From positions 1 through 58,431 of the forward strand of contig CAZRWH010000006.1 in NCBI GenBank assembly GCA_964603905.1: a DNA stretch of 58,431 nucleotides, written 5' to 3'. How positions within the stretch are numbered: the first letter of the stretch is position 1; every line of letters starts with the position of its first letter. Position numbers and translations under genes: made by a program. This document shows, one piece after another, positions 1 through 7,721 of this stretch. Below the pieces are notes generated by a model. That model was not told the origin of the DNA. It did no database searches and worked only from the letters and a program-made list of their open reading frames with translations. This DNA comes from CAZRWH01 sp964603905 (GTDB taxonomy: Bacteria; Patescibacteriota; Gracilibacteria; UBA1369; UBA12470).

Positions 1-3000
1 GCAGAATAAGAGTTTTCTATATAAATCTCATTATTCTGGGTCTCCGTCATGGTCAATCCATATTCAGTATTGTAAGTATAAACCGTCTCCCTCTCCCATG
101 GTTCAACTGTAACAGTATCAACGTGAGGAAAATATCGTCCATCACCAAGCTCATCCACACTCCACTCATTAACAGTTTGCTCAAAAAGCGTACCAGTGGA
201 GTCATAAACCTCAACCATAATCAATTTCCCCTTCAACGCACCATCAGACCAATCAATTTCATACATAAAATCATCAGTAGCGTCATCCCAATCATCACCC
301 GCAGGGTAGACATCCAAGATCGAACTGTCCCAAGTATCATACGAATCAGAACAATCCTCGTCATCACAGAACCCTGTCTCAGAAACATCAATAGTTACAT
401 CTCTCATATACCCATTGTCAAAAACATACCAATCTCCAACATCGCCCCTCGTGCCGGCAACTTCAATCAAAATCTCATTAGGTACCCCAGAATTAGCACA
501 ATAACCATCGCTTTCACATCCATAATCAAAGTAATAAACCGTCTCAACATCATCAACTGTCACTGAAACTTCTTCAAAACCGGTAAACTCCCCCTTTCTT
601 CCATCAAAATATTTATAATACTCTCCTCCCGTATATTCATAATAAGTTGTCACTTCATCCCCAAGTCCATCGTCAACAGTGACTTCAGCAACAACCCAAA
701 CAGGGAAAGGAAGATCAGGGCTCAACGTAAGATCATTAGCAGCTTCATAAGTAATATCAATCTCAGAACCTGCCGAACTTACAATCCCGGTTAGCATATC
801 CGGCTTTTCAACTTCACTAAGATGCAAAGTATTCGCAATCGCACTAGAAATATCATCATTCACATCCAAAAAATCCACCATGCCATCCCTATTAACATCA
901 GTAGTAACGTCATGCGAAGTAGTGCTTGCCATATTTGTACCTCCACAAGTTTTGGTAAAGCTAACGGCAGACGATAAATATATCTCAGTCCAAGTGTCTG
1001 CACCACCACCCATATACACATGATCCCGATGAATCATATCCACAACTCCATCATTATTTATATCCAAAAAACATGAATCATAACCATACGAACGATAACT
1101 ACCCTCTCGAAGAGTAACCGCACTAGAGGTGCTAGCCGTATAAGCCATATAAACCATCGAAGACATACCGGTCATATCAACAGCATAATCAGAGTCCTGA
1201 ACAAAACTCCCATCACCGGTATTAATATAAAAATAATATTCAGAAGAACCATCATCACCAGAGTTAGAATAGTTTTGATTATCCTGATATGAATGAAAAA
1301 TATCAACAAGACCATCCCCATTTAAGTCAGCTAACCGGGCACCAGAATCAGCTCCCTCGACATAACCAGGAGACTTGTCATACCCCCAAGCAAACGTCAC
1401 AGGAGAAGTATATCCACTATCCTCAAAAAGATATTCCCCTGTATTTAAATAAATTTCATCACCAGCCTCGTCCCACAGATCAGCGTCCCCAGTAAACAAG
1501 TCAGACAAACCGTCCCCATCAAAATCTCCATACCGATAACCTTTAACAGTCCTATCAGGAGAATTCGTAGAACAAATATTCTCACCATTCCGCCCCATAA
1601 AACCCTCCCCATGATTAAAATACAAACACTCATCTTCAAAGTCTTCATCCTCCAAAAAACCAGTAATCTCAGGTAATGCATCCCCATTCAAATCAACAAA
1701 ATCAGCAAACTGAGAAAGAGCAACACCCGAAGAGCTTGGAGCAGAATACCAAGCAGGAAAATATTCACCAGAATAAGCAGTAGCCGCCCCGTCAGCAATA
1801 TATATATGACCACTACCAGTATAAGAGTCCTGCGAATAAAGAAGCGTCACATCGGCATAGCCATTCCCGTTAATATCAACTGCATTGCTACTCCCTTCAG
1901 TTAAGTCAGGAGCCGTCACGCCAGTATTGTAATAATAGTAATAAGTACCTTCATTATCTGAATATTCAAAACTTGTCTCAGGCAAAGCAAGAACATCTCC
2001 CTCCAAGCTGGTCCACGTTTCGGTTATAGAATCGAGTATTGCTCGACGACCATTTTCACCCGTCGTGTAGCTCAGGTCATATTCACCAAAAAGAGTTCCG
2101 TCATAAAACAGACTAACCCCTGCAATCAAATAATCCGTTTGAACTTCAAACCCTTTGTCATACCACCTAGTCCAATCATCTCTAGCACTAGAAAGCTCAA
2201 ACTGAACCTCGAAATCTTCATAGAGAATTGCTTGTGGATAAACCTGTCCCTGATCTTGAAAATATTCGATTTCAAAATAATTACCATGCAAATCCTCAAC
2301 CCTGTCCAAATACCATTCAAAAATCCTAGTAGAGTCTTCCGAATCATATTGCTGAGACAAAGAGTCGCTCCCAAAATAATATTTAATACCATTTTGGTCA
2401 GTAACAACCCATGAATCATCAGTTTGAAATTCATATTTATAAAAAGTTTCTTCTACCTGCAATCCATATTCTCCATGTTCGTCATCATCCAAATCTACAG
2501 GCAAAAGGACACCACTGTTCCCCGTCATATTAATATTGAATTCATTAGTATCATAAATCTCAAAAACACCATATTCCTTAGTCCGAGAAATAGAACCTCC
2601 AACAAAAAGATCCCATCCATAACCAACAATAGAGTCATCTGAACCTATTTGGCTATTGTAATTAATTGAAACATTTGGCTGCAGTTGTGGCCGCCCAGGA
2701 AGCAACATAACGGGATATTGATAAGTCCCTGCCCCACCCGACAAATCGGTATCAAAAGAACCTAACATGCGAGTATTTCTAGATGGATCAATCGCATGAT
2801 TACTTAAATAAAGCTCATATCCAGTAGACGGAACCGTAACTTCAGAAACATCACTTTCTTCACTGACTTCTTCAATATCAGCAGTTTCATCAATAAGCTC
2901 CTTCCCCTCAGAATTAGTATTGTCTCCAACATCGACTTCGGCCTCTTCAACCTGAGTCTCAACCTCCAAACCAGGATCAGAATTATCTTCAGCCGCATAA

Positions 3001-3053
3001 GCAGTTGGACTTAACAACAGAAAAATCAACACAACCGCAACCGTTTTTTTCAT
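1..3053 (-). CDS. Secreted SpvB/Rhs-like protein with VCBS repeats (3' part beyond window edge)
   Basis: The reading frame is open from the ATG at 3053 to base 1, about 1,017 codons, with no stop in the window. The first ~20 residues form a Sec signal peptide ending in a TAYA-A type site, followed by an acidic linker. Residues ~100-170 match the SpvB domain (YQYPVMLLPGRPQLQPNVS, then GYGWDL and GGSISRT). The middle carries several VCBS/FG-GAP repeats with Ca-binding D-x-[DN]-x-D-G loops (DLNGDALPE, DFDGDGLSD, DLNGDGLVD, DINNDGVVD, DVNRDGMVD). A TcdB-like segment follows (DGRKGEFTGFEEV), and near the edge a tyrosine-rich Rhs/YD-like stretch. Families of this architecture are toxin-complex B or polymorphic-toxin shells; any toxic C-terminus is not visible here. 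The start follows an A/T-rich leader without a Shine-Dalgarno. Confidence 0.85.
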   Translation of the reverse strand, partial: MKKTVAVVLIFLLLSPTAYAAEDNSDPGLEVETQVEEAEVDVGDNTNSEGKELIDETADIEEVSEESDVSEVTVPSTGYELYLSNHAIDPSRNTRMLGSFDTDLSGGAGTYQYPVMLLPGRPQLQPNVSINYNSQIGSDDSIVGYGWDLFVGGSISRTKEYGVFEIYDTNEFNINMTGNSGVLLPVDLDDDEHGEYGLQVEETFYKYEFQTDDSWVVTDQNGIKYYFGSDSLSQQYDSEDSTRIFEWYLDRVEDLHGNYFEIEYFQDQGQVYPQAILYEDFEVQFELSSARDDWTRWYDKGFEVQTDYLIAGVSLFYDGTLFGEYDLSYTTGENGRRAILDSITETWTSLEGDVLALPETSFEYSDNEGTYYYYYNTGVTAPDLTEGSSNAVDINGNGYADVTLLYSQDSYTGSGHIYIADGAATAYSGEYFPAWYSAPSSSGVALSQFADFVDLNGDALPEITGFLEDEDFEDECLYFNHGEGFMGRNGENICSTNSPDRTVKGYRYGDFDGDGLSDLFTGDADLWDEAGDEIYLNTGEYLFEDSGYTSPVTFAWGYDKSPGYVEGADSGARLADLNGDGLVDIFHSYQDNQNYSNSGDDGSSEYYFYINTGDGSFVQDSDYAVDMTGMSSMVYMAYTASTSSAVTLREGSYRSYGYDSCFLDINNDGVVDMIHRDHVYMGGGADTWTEIYLSSAVSFTKTCGGTNMASTTSHDVTTDVNRDGMVDFLDVNDDISSAIANTLHLSEVEKPDMLTGIVSSAGSEIDITYEAANDLTLSPDLPFPVWVVAEVTVDDGLGDEVTTYYEYTGGEYYKYFDGRKGEFTGFEEVSVTVDDVETVYYFDYGCESDGYCANSGVPNEILIEVAGTRGDVGDWYVFDNGYMRDVTIDVSETGFCDDEDCSDSYDTWDSSILDVYPAGDDWDDATDDFMYEIDWSDGALKGKLIMVEVYDSTGTLFEQTVNEWSVDELGDGRYFPHVDTVTVEPWERETVYTYNTEYGLTMTETQNNEIYIENSYS

Positions 3054-3068
3054 TTTTTTAGTGGTTTA

Positions 3069-3278
3069 AAATGGCAAATCACTCCTGATACTAGCAGACA
3101 GATGTTAAATTTTTGTTAAATCCNNNNNNNNNNNNNNNNNNNNNNNNNNNNNNNNNNNNNNNNNNNNNNNNNNNNNNNNNNNNNNNNNNNNNNNNNNNNN
3201 NNNNNNNNNNNNNNNNNNNNNNNAAATGGCAAATCACTCCTGATACTAGCAGACAGATGTTAAATTTTTGTTAAATCC
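3069..3278. other. Scaffold gap with identical 55-bp flanks
   Basis: 100 Ns occupy 3124-3223. The 55 bases before the gap (3069-3123) are repeated exactly after it (3224-3278). An exact overlap of odd length 55 is what a de Bruijn assembler leaves when two contig ends share one k-mer. The true sequence may simply overlap there, making the gap and one copy artefacts. The whole 3054-3361 stretch otherwise holds only the SpvB-like gene leader and a repeat next to the M16 gene. Confidence 0.85.
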
Positions 3279-3308
3279 TCAAGTGACAACAACATTCTAA
3301 ATAAAAGC

Positions 3309-3363
3309 GTTTTGCAAAGCAAAACTCCACCATCTGCCATCTGCCATTTGCTATTTGCCATCT
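3309..3363 (+). repeat. Hairpin-capped heptamer tract at the M16 stop codon
   Basis: A perfect hairpin GTTTTGC-AAA-GCAAAAC (3309-3325) is followed by TCCACCATC and then heptamer units of the type CTGCCAT / TTGCTAT, ending in CTA, the complement of the TAG stop of the M16 gene. Read from the gene, the order is stop TAG, heptamers, GATGG, hairpin, T-rich stretch. It could serve as the terminator of the - strand transcript. The same arrangement recurs at 29515 and 47603, and inside a gene at 38926. Confidence 0.75.
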
Positions 3364-4597
3364 AAACCTCCACATTCCCAATCACCGCAACTCTAAGATT
3401 CTCAGGTGCCAGCAGCTTCTCCGCAACTCGACGAACATCTTGCGCTGTAACAGCCTCAATCCCCTCCAAAACAGCATCAACATCACGAATTTCTCCATAA
3501 AGAAGCTCGTATTTTGCAAGTAAATGAGCCATTTCTTCACTATCTTCTAATTTCAAAATAATCTTGCCCTTCATATAAGCTTTTGCCTTTTCAAGCTCCT
3601 TTTCTGGCACATCTTCAGTACGAATCTTCTCGTATTCCGCTTTGATCGCATCAACCGCCTCAGAGACACGTTTTGCATCAACCCCAGCTCCTGTTGAGAG
3701 GGTTCCACAATCGGTATAATTGTCTGTCGACGTCCTAATATAATAACAAAGCCCGCGCTCCTCACGCACCGACATAAACATTCGAGAACTCATATTTCCT
3801 CCAAGAATCACAGAAAGCACTTTCTCCGCATAGCTATCCTCGTGCATTTCAGGAACACCACGAACACCAACGACAAGATGAACTTGTTCTGTCTTCTTTT
3901 TGTGGATTTTCTTGGTGTTTTTGGCCAAATCTGGATCAAAAGGATTGTACTCCAAGCTCTGCTTCGCTTCTCCAAATTTAAACTTCTCCTCAACCAATCT
4001 CACCGCATCCTCGTGCTCAATATTTCCAACAACCGCAACTACACAATTGTCCGCTGTGTATAGCGCCTCTTTATATTTTTTAAAGTCCTCATGCGTCACA
4101 TTTTTGATAAGCTCCTTGGTTCCAATTTGATCCCACCCCATAGGCTGATCTCCGAAAACAAGCTGCTCAAAATCCCAACCAATTTGGTACATCGGCGTAT
4201 CTTGATACATGTTGTACTCCTCAAGAATCACACCTCTCTCTTTTTCGATCTCTTTTGAATCAAATTTTGCATTCAGCATCATATCCGAAAGAACATCCGC
4301 AGCAACTTCAGCTTTTTCAGAGGCAACTTTTACAAAATATCCCGCATACTCCTTACCTGTAAAAGCGTTAAAAACACCTCCAACACCATCAATAGCCTCA
4401 GAAACCTCACGCGCATTTTTGTAAGTGTCAGCACCCTTGAAGAACATATGCTCCAAAAAGTGTGAAATACCTCTAAGTTCTTGGTTTTCATAACGACTTC
4501 CGGCACCACAAAGCACCAAAATCGTAACCGCTTTTGTGCCTTCCATTTTCCCCGTTACAACTCGCAGACCACTTTCCAATTGTGTTTTTTTATACAT
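3362..4597 (-). CDS. M16 family zinc metallopeptidase (pitrilysin/processing-peptidase type)
   Basis: The 411-aa product carries the inverted zinc motif HFLEH at residues 46-50 and the downstream glutamate ligand in RGVILEEYNMY (around residue 126), the hallmark of active M16 peptidases. The C-terminal half has the family's second, non-catalytic domain with a GLCYYIRT segment. Length fits the ~410-430-aa bacterial PqqL/YmxG-like group. There is no signal peptide, so it probably acts in the cytoplasm on peptides. An upstream in-frame GTG at 4627 would add 10 residues; the ATG at 4597 aligns better with the family. It lies 57 bp behind the LysM-protein gene and is probably co-transcribed with it. 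The TAG stop is the first triplet of a heptamer tract. Confidence 0.92.
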   Translation of the reverse strand: MYKKTQLESGLRVVTGKMEGTKAVTILVLCGAGSRYENQELRGISHFLEHMFFKGADTYKNAREVSEAIDGVGGVFNAFTGKEYAGYFVKVASEKAEVAADVLSDMMLNAKFDSKEIEKERGVILEEYNMYQDTPMYQIGWDFEQLVFGDQPMGWDQIGTKELIKNVTHEDFKKYKEALYTADNCVVAVVGNIEHEDAVRLVEEKFKFGEAKQSLEYNPFDPDLAKNTKKIHKKKTEQVHLVVGVRGVPEMHEDSYAEKVLSVILGGNMSSRMFMSVREERGLCYYIRTSTDNYTDCGTLSTGAGVDAKRVSEAVDAIKAEYEKIRTEDVPEKELEKAKAYMKGKIILKLEDSEEMAHLLAKYELLYGEIRDVDAVLEGIEAVTAQDVRRVAEKLLAPENLRVAVIGNVEV

Positions 4598-4654
4598 AAA
4601 ATTTGTTTTTAAATTTGCAAAAAACACCTTAGCAGAAAAACCTAATAGAAACTA

Positions 4655-7243
4655 TTACATCTCGGCGAGAATATCTTTGGCTATAGCAGTCCAGGCACTA
4701 ATAACATCAGCCCTACTTAAACCAGCGCCTTCAAGCACCTTAAGTCCATCCGCAGAAAGAATTTGTTTATCTTTATCAGCAAAGCAAACACCCTCATCCG
4801 AACAACGAATCTTCTCGCTCAGAGCATTTTGCAGGCCATCTTTTCCAAGCTCAACCATGCCAGGAATCACCTCCCTTGCTAAAGTTGCCTGCTGAAGAGG
4901 TGTAAGTCTGCCCAGCCTACCATCATTTGCATATTCATAAGATAGTCCCAAAACATTTGTACTTCTCAAATTAGGCAATTTAGCCAGAGCTGAAATACCT
5001 TCAACTCCATGTTGTTCAATACGCTTACAATTAGAAATTCTAATAGTCTCTAGCGTAGGAGACATTTCCAACCCTTTTATACTTCTCAAATCATCAATTC
5101 CAACAAAAACAACCTCTTTTATATTAGGAAAAGCAAACACTCTAGGTTCAGAATTAAGATTTCCAACTTTAAAAAACCTCAAATAAGTAATCTTTTCAGC
5201 GAACTCAGGATTGCCAGACAGGCTTTTGTATAGAAGATGATATTGCTCATTCGAATTAATACTCAATCCAATACCCTCTGCAGAAATTTCAATCTGCATA
5301 GGATCCAAAACCTCCCGAAGTTCTTCAGGTAAAGACTCATGAATTTCCTCCTGCTGTACCGTGATAGCATCCTTACCAGTATCTCCAGGCACCTCTTCCA
5401 CTTCAGGCTCTTCTGTCGGCGGCCTCATCGGAAGCGGAGGAACTGGAGGTGGAACTGGCGTAGGTGCTGGAGTTGGCTCAGGAGCCGGTGCAGGCTCAGG
5501 AATCCCTTTGGCTTCACGCCATGCTTTATTGAGGTCATCAATCAAACTTTCTTGCGTCACATCATCACCAAATCTTTCCTGAATATCTCCTTTACGAACA
5601 ACAGACTCAACTCTTTTCCAGCTTTTCTTAAACACAACACCTTTATTGCTACCAAACGTTAAAACCCCAAATGGCTCATCATAATACGAAGTTTCTTTAG
5701 ATGAAAACTCTTGGATTGTATCTGTAACAAAACGCAATCTAGCAGCTTGATGTTCAGCATTCTCTCGAAGAGATAATTTTTGAACTTCTTCCCTCCATTT
5801 AGAATTCATAGCCTCTTCTATCTTCTTACCATGATCCAAATCCGAAAACTTCCTAAGTTCATCATCACTGCCCCAGTCAGCAAATCTAAGCCATCCATCT
5901 TCTAAATCTAGCTTGAAAGGAGCTTTCTCATGACCTTTCTCAACATCATTTTGCTCAATATTAGCCAAATATTTAGTAACTGTACTTCCAATAAACAACC
6001 TTTCTTGATGCGAGAATCCACTCAAATCAGCCTGTTCAACCTCGCCACTAATTTTCCTAAGCTTGTCTTCTGGTTCTCCATCACCAAAATCCAAATCATT
6101 ATACCCAAGAAGAGAATACAAATATTTCTTATTCTTAGAACCTACTCGCCTAGCCGCTCCTTTCGCAGGATCATATGGAGCATCCGCAACTCTTGTAAAA
6201 GTATTTTTCTTCCTGTTAAACCTCCAACCATATTGAATAAACAAACCTTCATGCTCTAAAGAACCATCTGCCATTTCAGTAAACTTTTGATCAATCAAAA
6301 TTTTCCTATTTAGTGCATCACGAACCGTAAGTTCTTGCCCTTCAATATATTCAAGATTCCATTTAGAAGCTCCTTCAGGAGTAGTTATCCAGCTGCTTTT
6401 ATACTCCTCTTTGACATTCCCATCAGCATCCGCAATTCCAACCGCAATAGCTTTTTCTTTTGAAATCGTAGAACCAATCGGCAAATTCTTAGCACCTTCA
6501 AGATCTTCAATATCAGCATCCATAACAGGTGCAAGAACCTCGCCACCAAAACTTTCCCCAGGCTGGTCAGAAACATGCCAACCACCACCTTGAGTCGTAT
6601 CCAAAGAATTATACCAATCCAAAGAGCTCGCATATTCACGCGAAAGCTGATCCCAATTTTGGGCAACAGCTCCAAGGTCAAAAACCTCTTCAGGATAAAT
6701 AAAATTCGGATCCTTATCCGCACCACGCGCATCATTAATCATCTTGATAATCGCAAAAGTAAGCTTAGGTTGTTCAACCCAACTCAGATTAAATTCTCTA
6801 CAAACAATCATCGAAAGCGTATCCCCAGCTTGCACAGTGTATTTACCAAGACCAGTAGGCGCAGCAGGCAACTGGCCAGGTGTAGCCGAAGGCGCAGAAC
6901 CAGGAGCACTACCAGAAAGCTGACTCCTCAAAGAGTTAAGCTTTTGTGTAAGTTCAGTAGCCTTAGCCTCAACATTTTCTTTTGTAAATTCTTCCAAAAT
7001 CACCAAAATCTCACCCCTCATCTGTCCAGCCAAAGCGGCGTCAACACCATCCAAGTTTTCACTCAGGAACGTATTTAACTCTTGAAATTGAGCAGTAGTC
7101 ATCTTAACCGCATCATCAATCTTAACCTCTTGATTCACGCTTTCATCAAGACTATCAACATCATTCAACTTAACCAAAACCTCTTCTTCGCTCACGTTAG
7201 GAACATCTGCCCCTCCACCAACGCCCATTCCTTGAGTACTCAT
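4655..7243 (-). CDS. Large LysM protein with Pro-rich linker and leucine-rich C-terminus
   Basis: 862 aa, function unknown. Residues ~1-130 are acidic and helical. Residues ~133-190 are a LysM module (GKYTVQAGDTLSMIVCREF, followed by an asparagine/isoleucine-rich half), which in other proteins binds peptidoglycan or chitin. A Pro/Ala-rich linker lies at ~578-615, and residues ~670-770 show irregular leucine-rich repeats (LRSIKGLEMSPTLETIRISN and similar). No signal peptide is seen, which is odd for a LysM protein; either export is non-classical or the module has another role. The gene follows the 108-aa gene by 16 bp, and the M16 gene is next, so an operon is likely. Leucine-rich C-termini are shared with the products at 10211-12772 and 13489-24993. 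Confidence 0.8.
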   Translation of the reverse strand: MSTQGMGVGGGADVPNVSEEEVLVKLNDVDSLDESVNQEVKIDDAVKMTTAQFQELNTFLSENLDGVDAALAGQMRGEILVILEEFTKENVEAKATELTQKLNSLRSQLSGSAPGSAPSATPGQLPAAPTGLGKYTVQAGDTLSMIVCREFNLSWVEQPKLTFAIIKMINDARGADKDPNFIYPEEVFDLGAVAQNWDQLSREYASSLDWYNSLDTTQGGGWHVSDQPGESFGGEVLAPVMDADIEDLEGAKNLPIGSTISKEKAIAVGIADADGNVKEEYKSSWITTPEGASKWNLEYIEGQELTVRDALNRKILIDQKFTEMADGSLEHEGLFIQYGWRFNRKKNTFTRVADAPYDPAKGAARRVGSKNKKYLYSLLGYNDLDFGDGEPEDKLRKISGEVEQADLSGFSHQERLFIGSTVTKYLANIEQNDVEKGHEKAPFKLDLEDGWLRFADWGSDDELRKFSDLDHGKKIEEAMNSKWREEVQKLSLRENAEHQAARLRFVTDTIQEFSSKETSYYDEPFGVLTFGSNKGVVFKKSWKRVESVVRKGDIQERFGDDVTQESLIDDLNKAWREAKGIPEPAPAPEPTPAPTPVPPPVPPLPMRPPTEEPEVEEVPGDTGKDAITVQQEEIHESLPEELREVLDPMQIEISAEGIGLSINSNEQYHLLYKSLSGNPEFAEKITYLRFFKVGNLNSEPRVFAFPNIKEVVFVGIDDLRSIKGLEMSPTLETIRISNCKRIEQHGVEGISALAKLPNLRSTNVLGLSYEYANDGRLGRLTPLQQATLAREVIPGMVELGKDGLQNALSEKIRCSDEGVCFADKDKQILSADGLKVLEGAGLSRADVISAWTAIAKDILAEM

Positions 7244-7259
7244 ATTTGAAAAAATTAAA

Positions 7260-7586
7260 TTATATATTTTTAAGTTCTTCCTCTAGCTGTTCCTCAGCCG
7301 CAGCAACATCTTTTGCTTGCGACGCATCCGCAACACCTTTCTGAGCTTGCGATTTAAAACTCTTAACTTCTGAAGCCAATTTTTCTGCCAATTTTGGATC
7401 TTTTTCAAAAGCTTCTTTCAACATTTTTTCGAGATCCGCTTGGTTTTGACTCAAAATTTCGATCAGTTTTTCGACATCTTTTTCTTCCATAAAAAACACC
7501 ATCGCCTCCCACTCCTTTTTCTGCTCAACAGATAGGAATAAGTTCGATTTGATCAACGTAGCCGCTTTGTTTTTTATTTCTGTCAT
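7260..7586 (-). CDS. Small helical acidic protein
   Basis: The 108-aa product is highly charged, Lys/Glu/Ala-rich and probably entirely alpha-helical, with no signal peptide or membrane segment. I do not recognise the family. It is the first gene behind a consensus promoter (7614-7642) and precedes the LysM protein by 16 bp. Small helical proteins of similar size also accompany the giant gene (25035-25253 and 13118-13432), so a partner or chaperone role for the large products is a possibility only. Confidence 0.75.
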   Translation of the reverse strand: MTEIKNKAATLIKSNLFLSVEQKKEWEAMVFFMEEKDVEKLIEILSQNQADLEKMLKEAFEKDPKLAEKLASEVKSFKSQAQKGVADASQAKDVAAAEEQLEEELKNI

Positions 7587-7613
7587 CTATTATTTATTAA
7601 CTATTATCTAATA

Positions 7614-7642
7614 ATTATACCACTTTTACTCAATTTTTTCAA
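7614..7642 (-). promoter_or_regulatory. Sigma70-type promoter for the 7586-3362 operon
   Basis: On the - strand TTGAAA (7642-7637) and TATAAT (7619-7614) are separated by 17 bp. The -10 box ends 27 bp before the ATG at 7586. Confidence 0.75.
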
Positions 7643-7645
7643 CCC

Positions 7646-7674
7646 TGTACAACCTTCTAAACGTCAACTACAAT
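7646..7674 (+). promoter_or_regulatory. Possible promoter of the PBP gene
   Basis: TGTACA (7646-7651) and TACAAT (7669-7674) are 17 bp apart on the + strand, matching 4/6 and 5/6 consensus positions. It is divergent from the promoter at 7614-7642. Confidence 0.4.
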
Positions 7675-7690
7675 CCAAAGCACAAGACCG

Positions 7691-7712
7691 GCGACTTGCG
7701 ACCCGCGACTAA
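7691..7712 (+). repeat. Short heptamer tract upstream of the PBP start
   Basis: Three degenerate 7-bp units (GCGACTT, GCGACCC, GCGACTA) end 10 bases before the ATG at 7722. The sequence differs from the CTGTCCA type but has the same period and the same terminal CTA facing the gene. Confidence 0.5.
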
Positions 7713-7721
7713 CACAAGCAA

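Noticed and set aside
123..2642. Several 70-150-codon frames on the + strand opposite the SpvB-like gene.
   Set aside because: They are shadows of the continuous - strand frame, which has clear domains throughout.
4598..4627. GTG start ten codons upstream for the M16 peptidase.
   Set aside because: The extra residues do not belong to the family and the downstream ATG fits the usual N-terminus.
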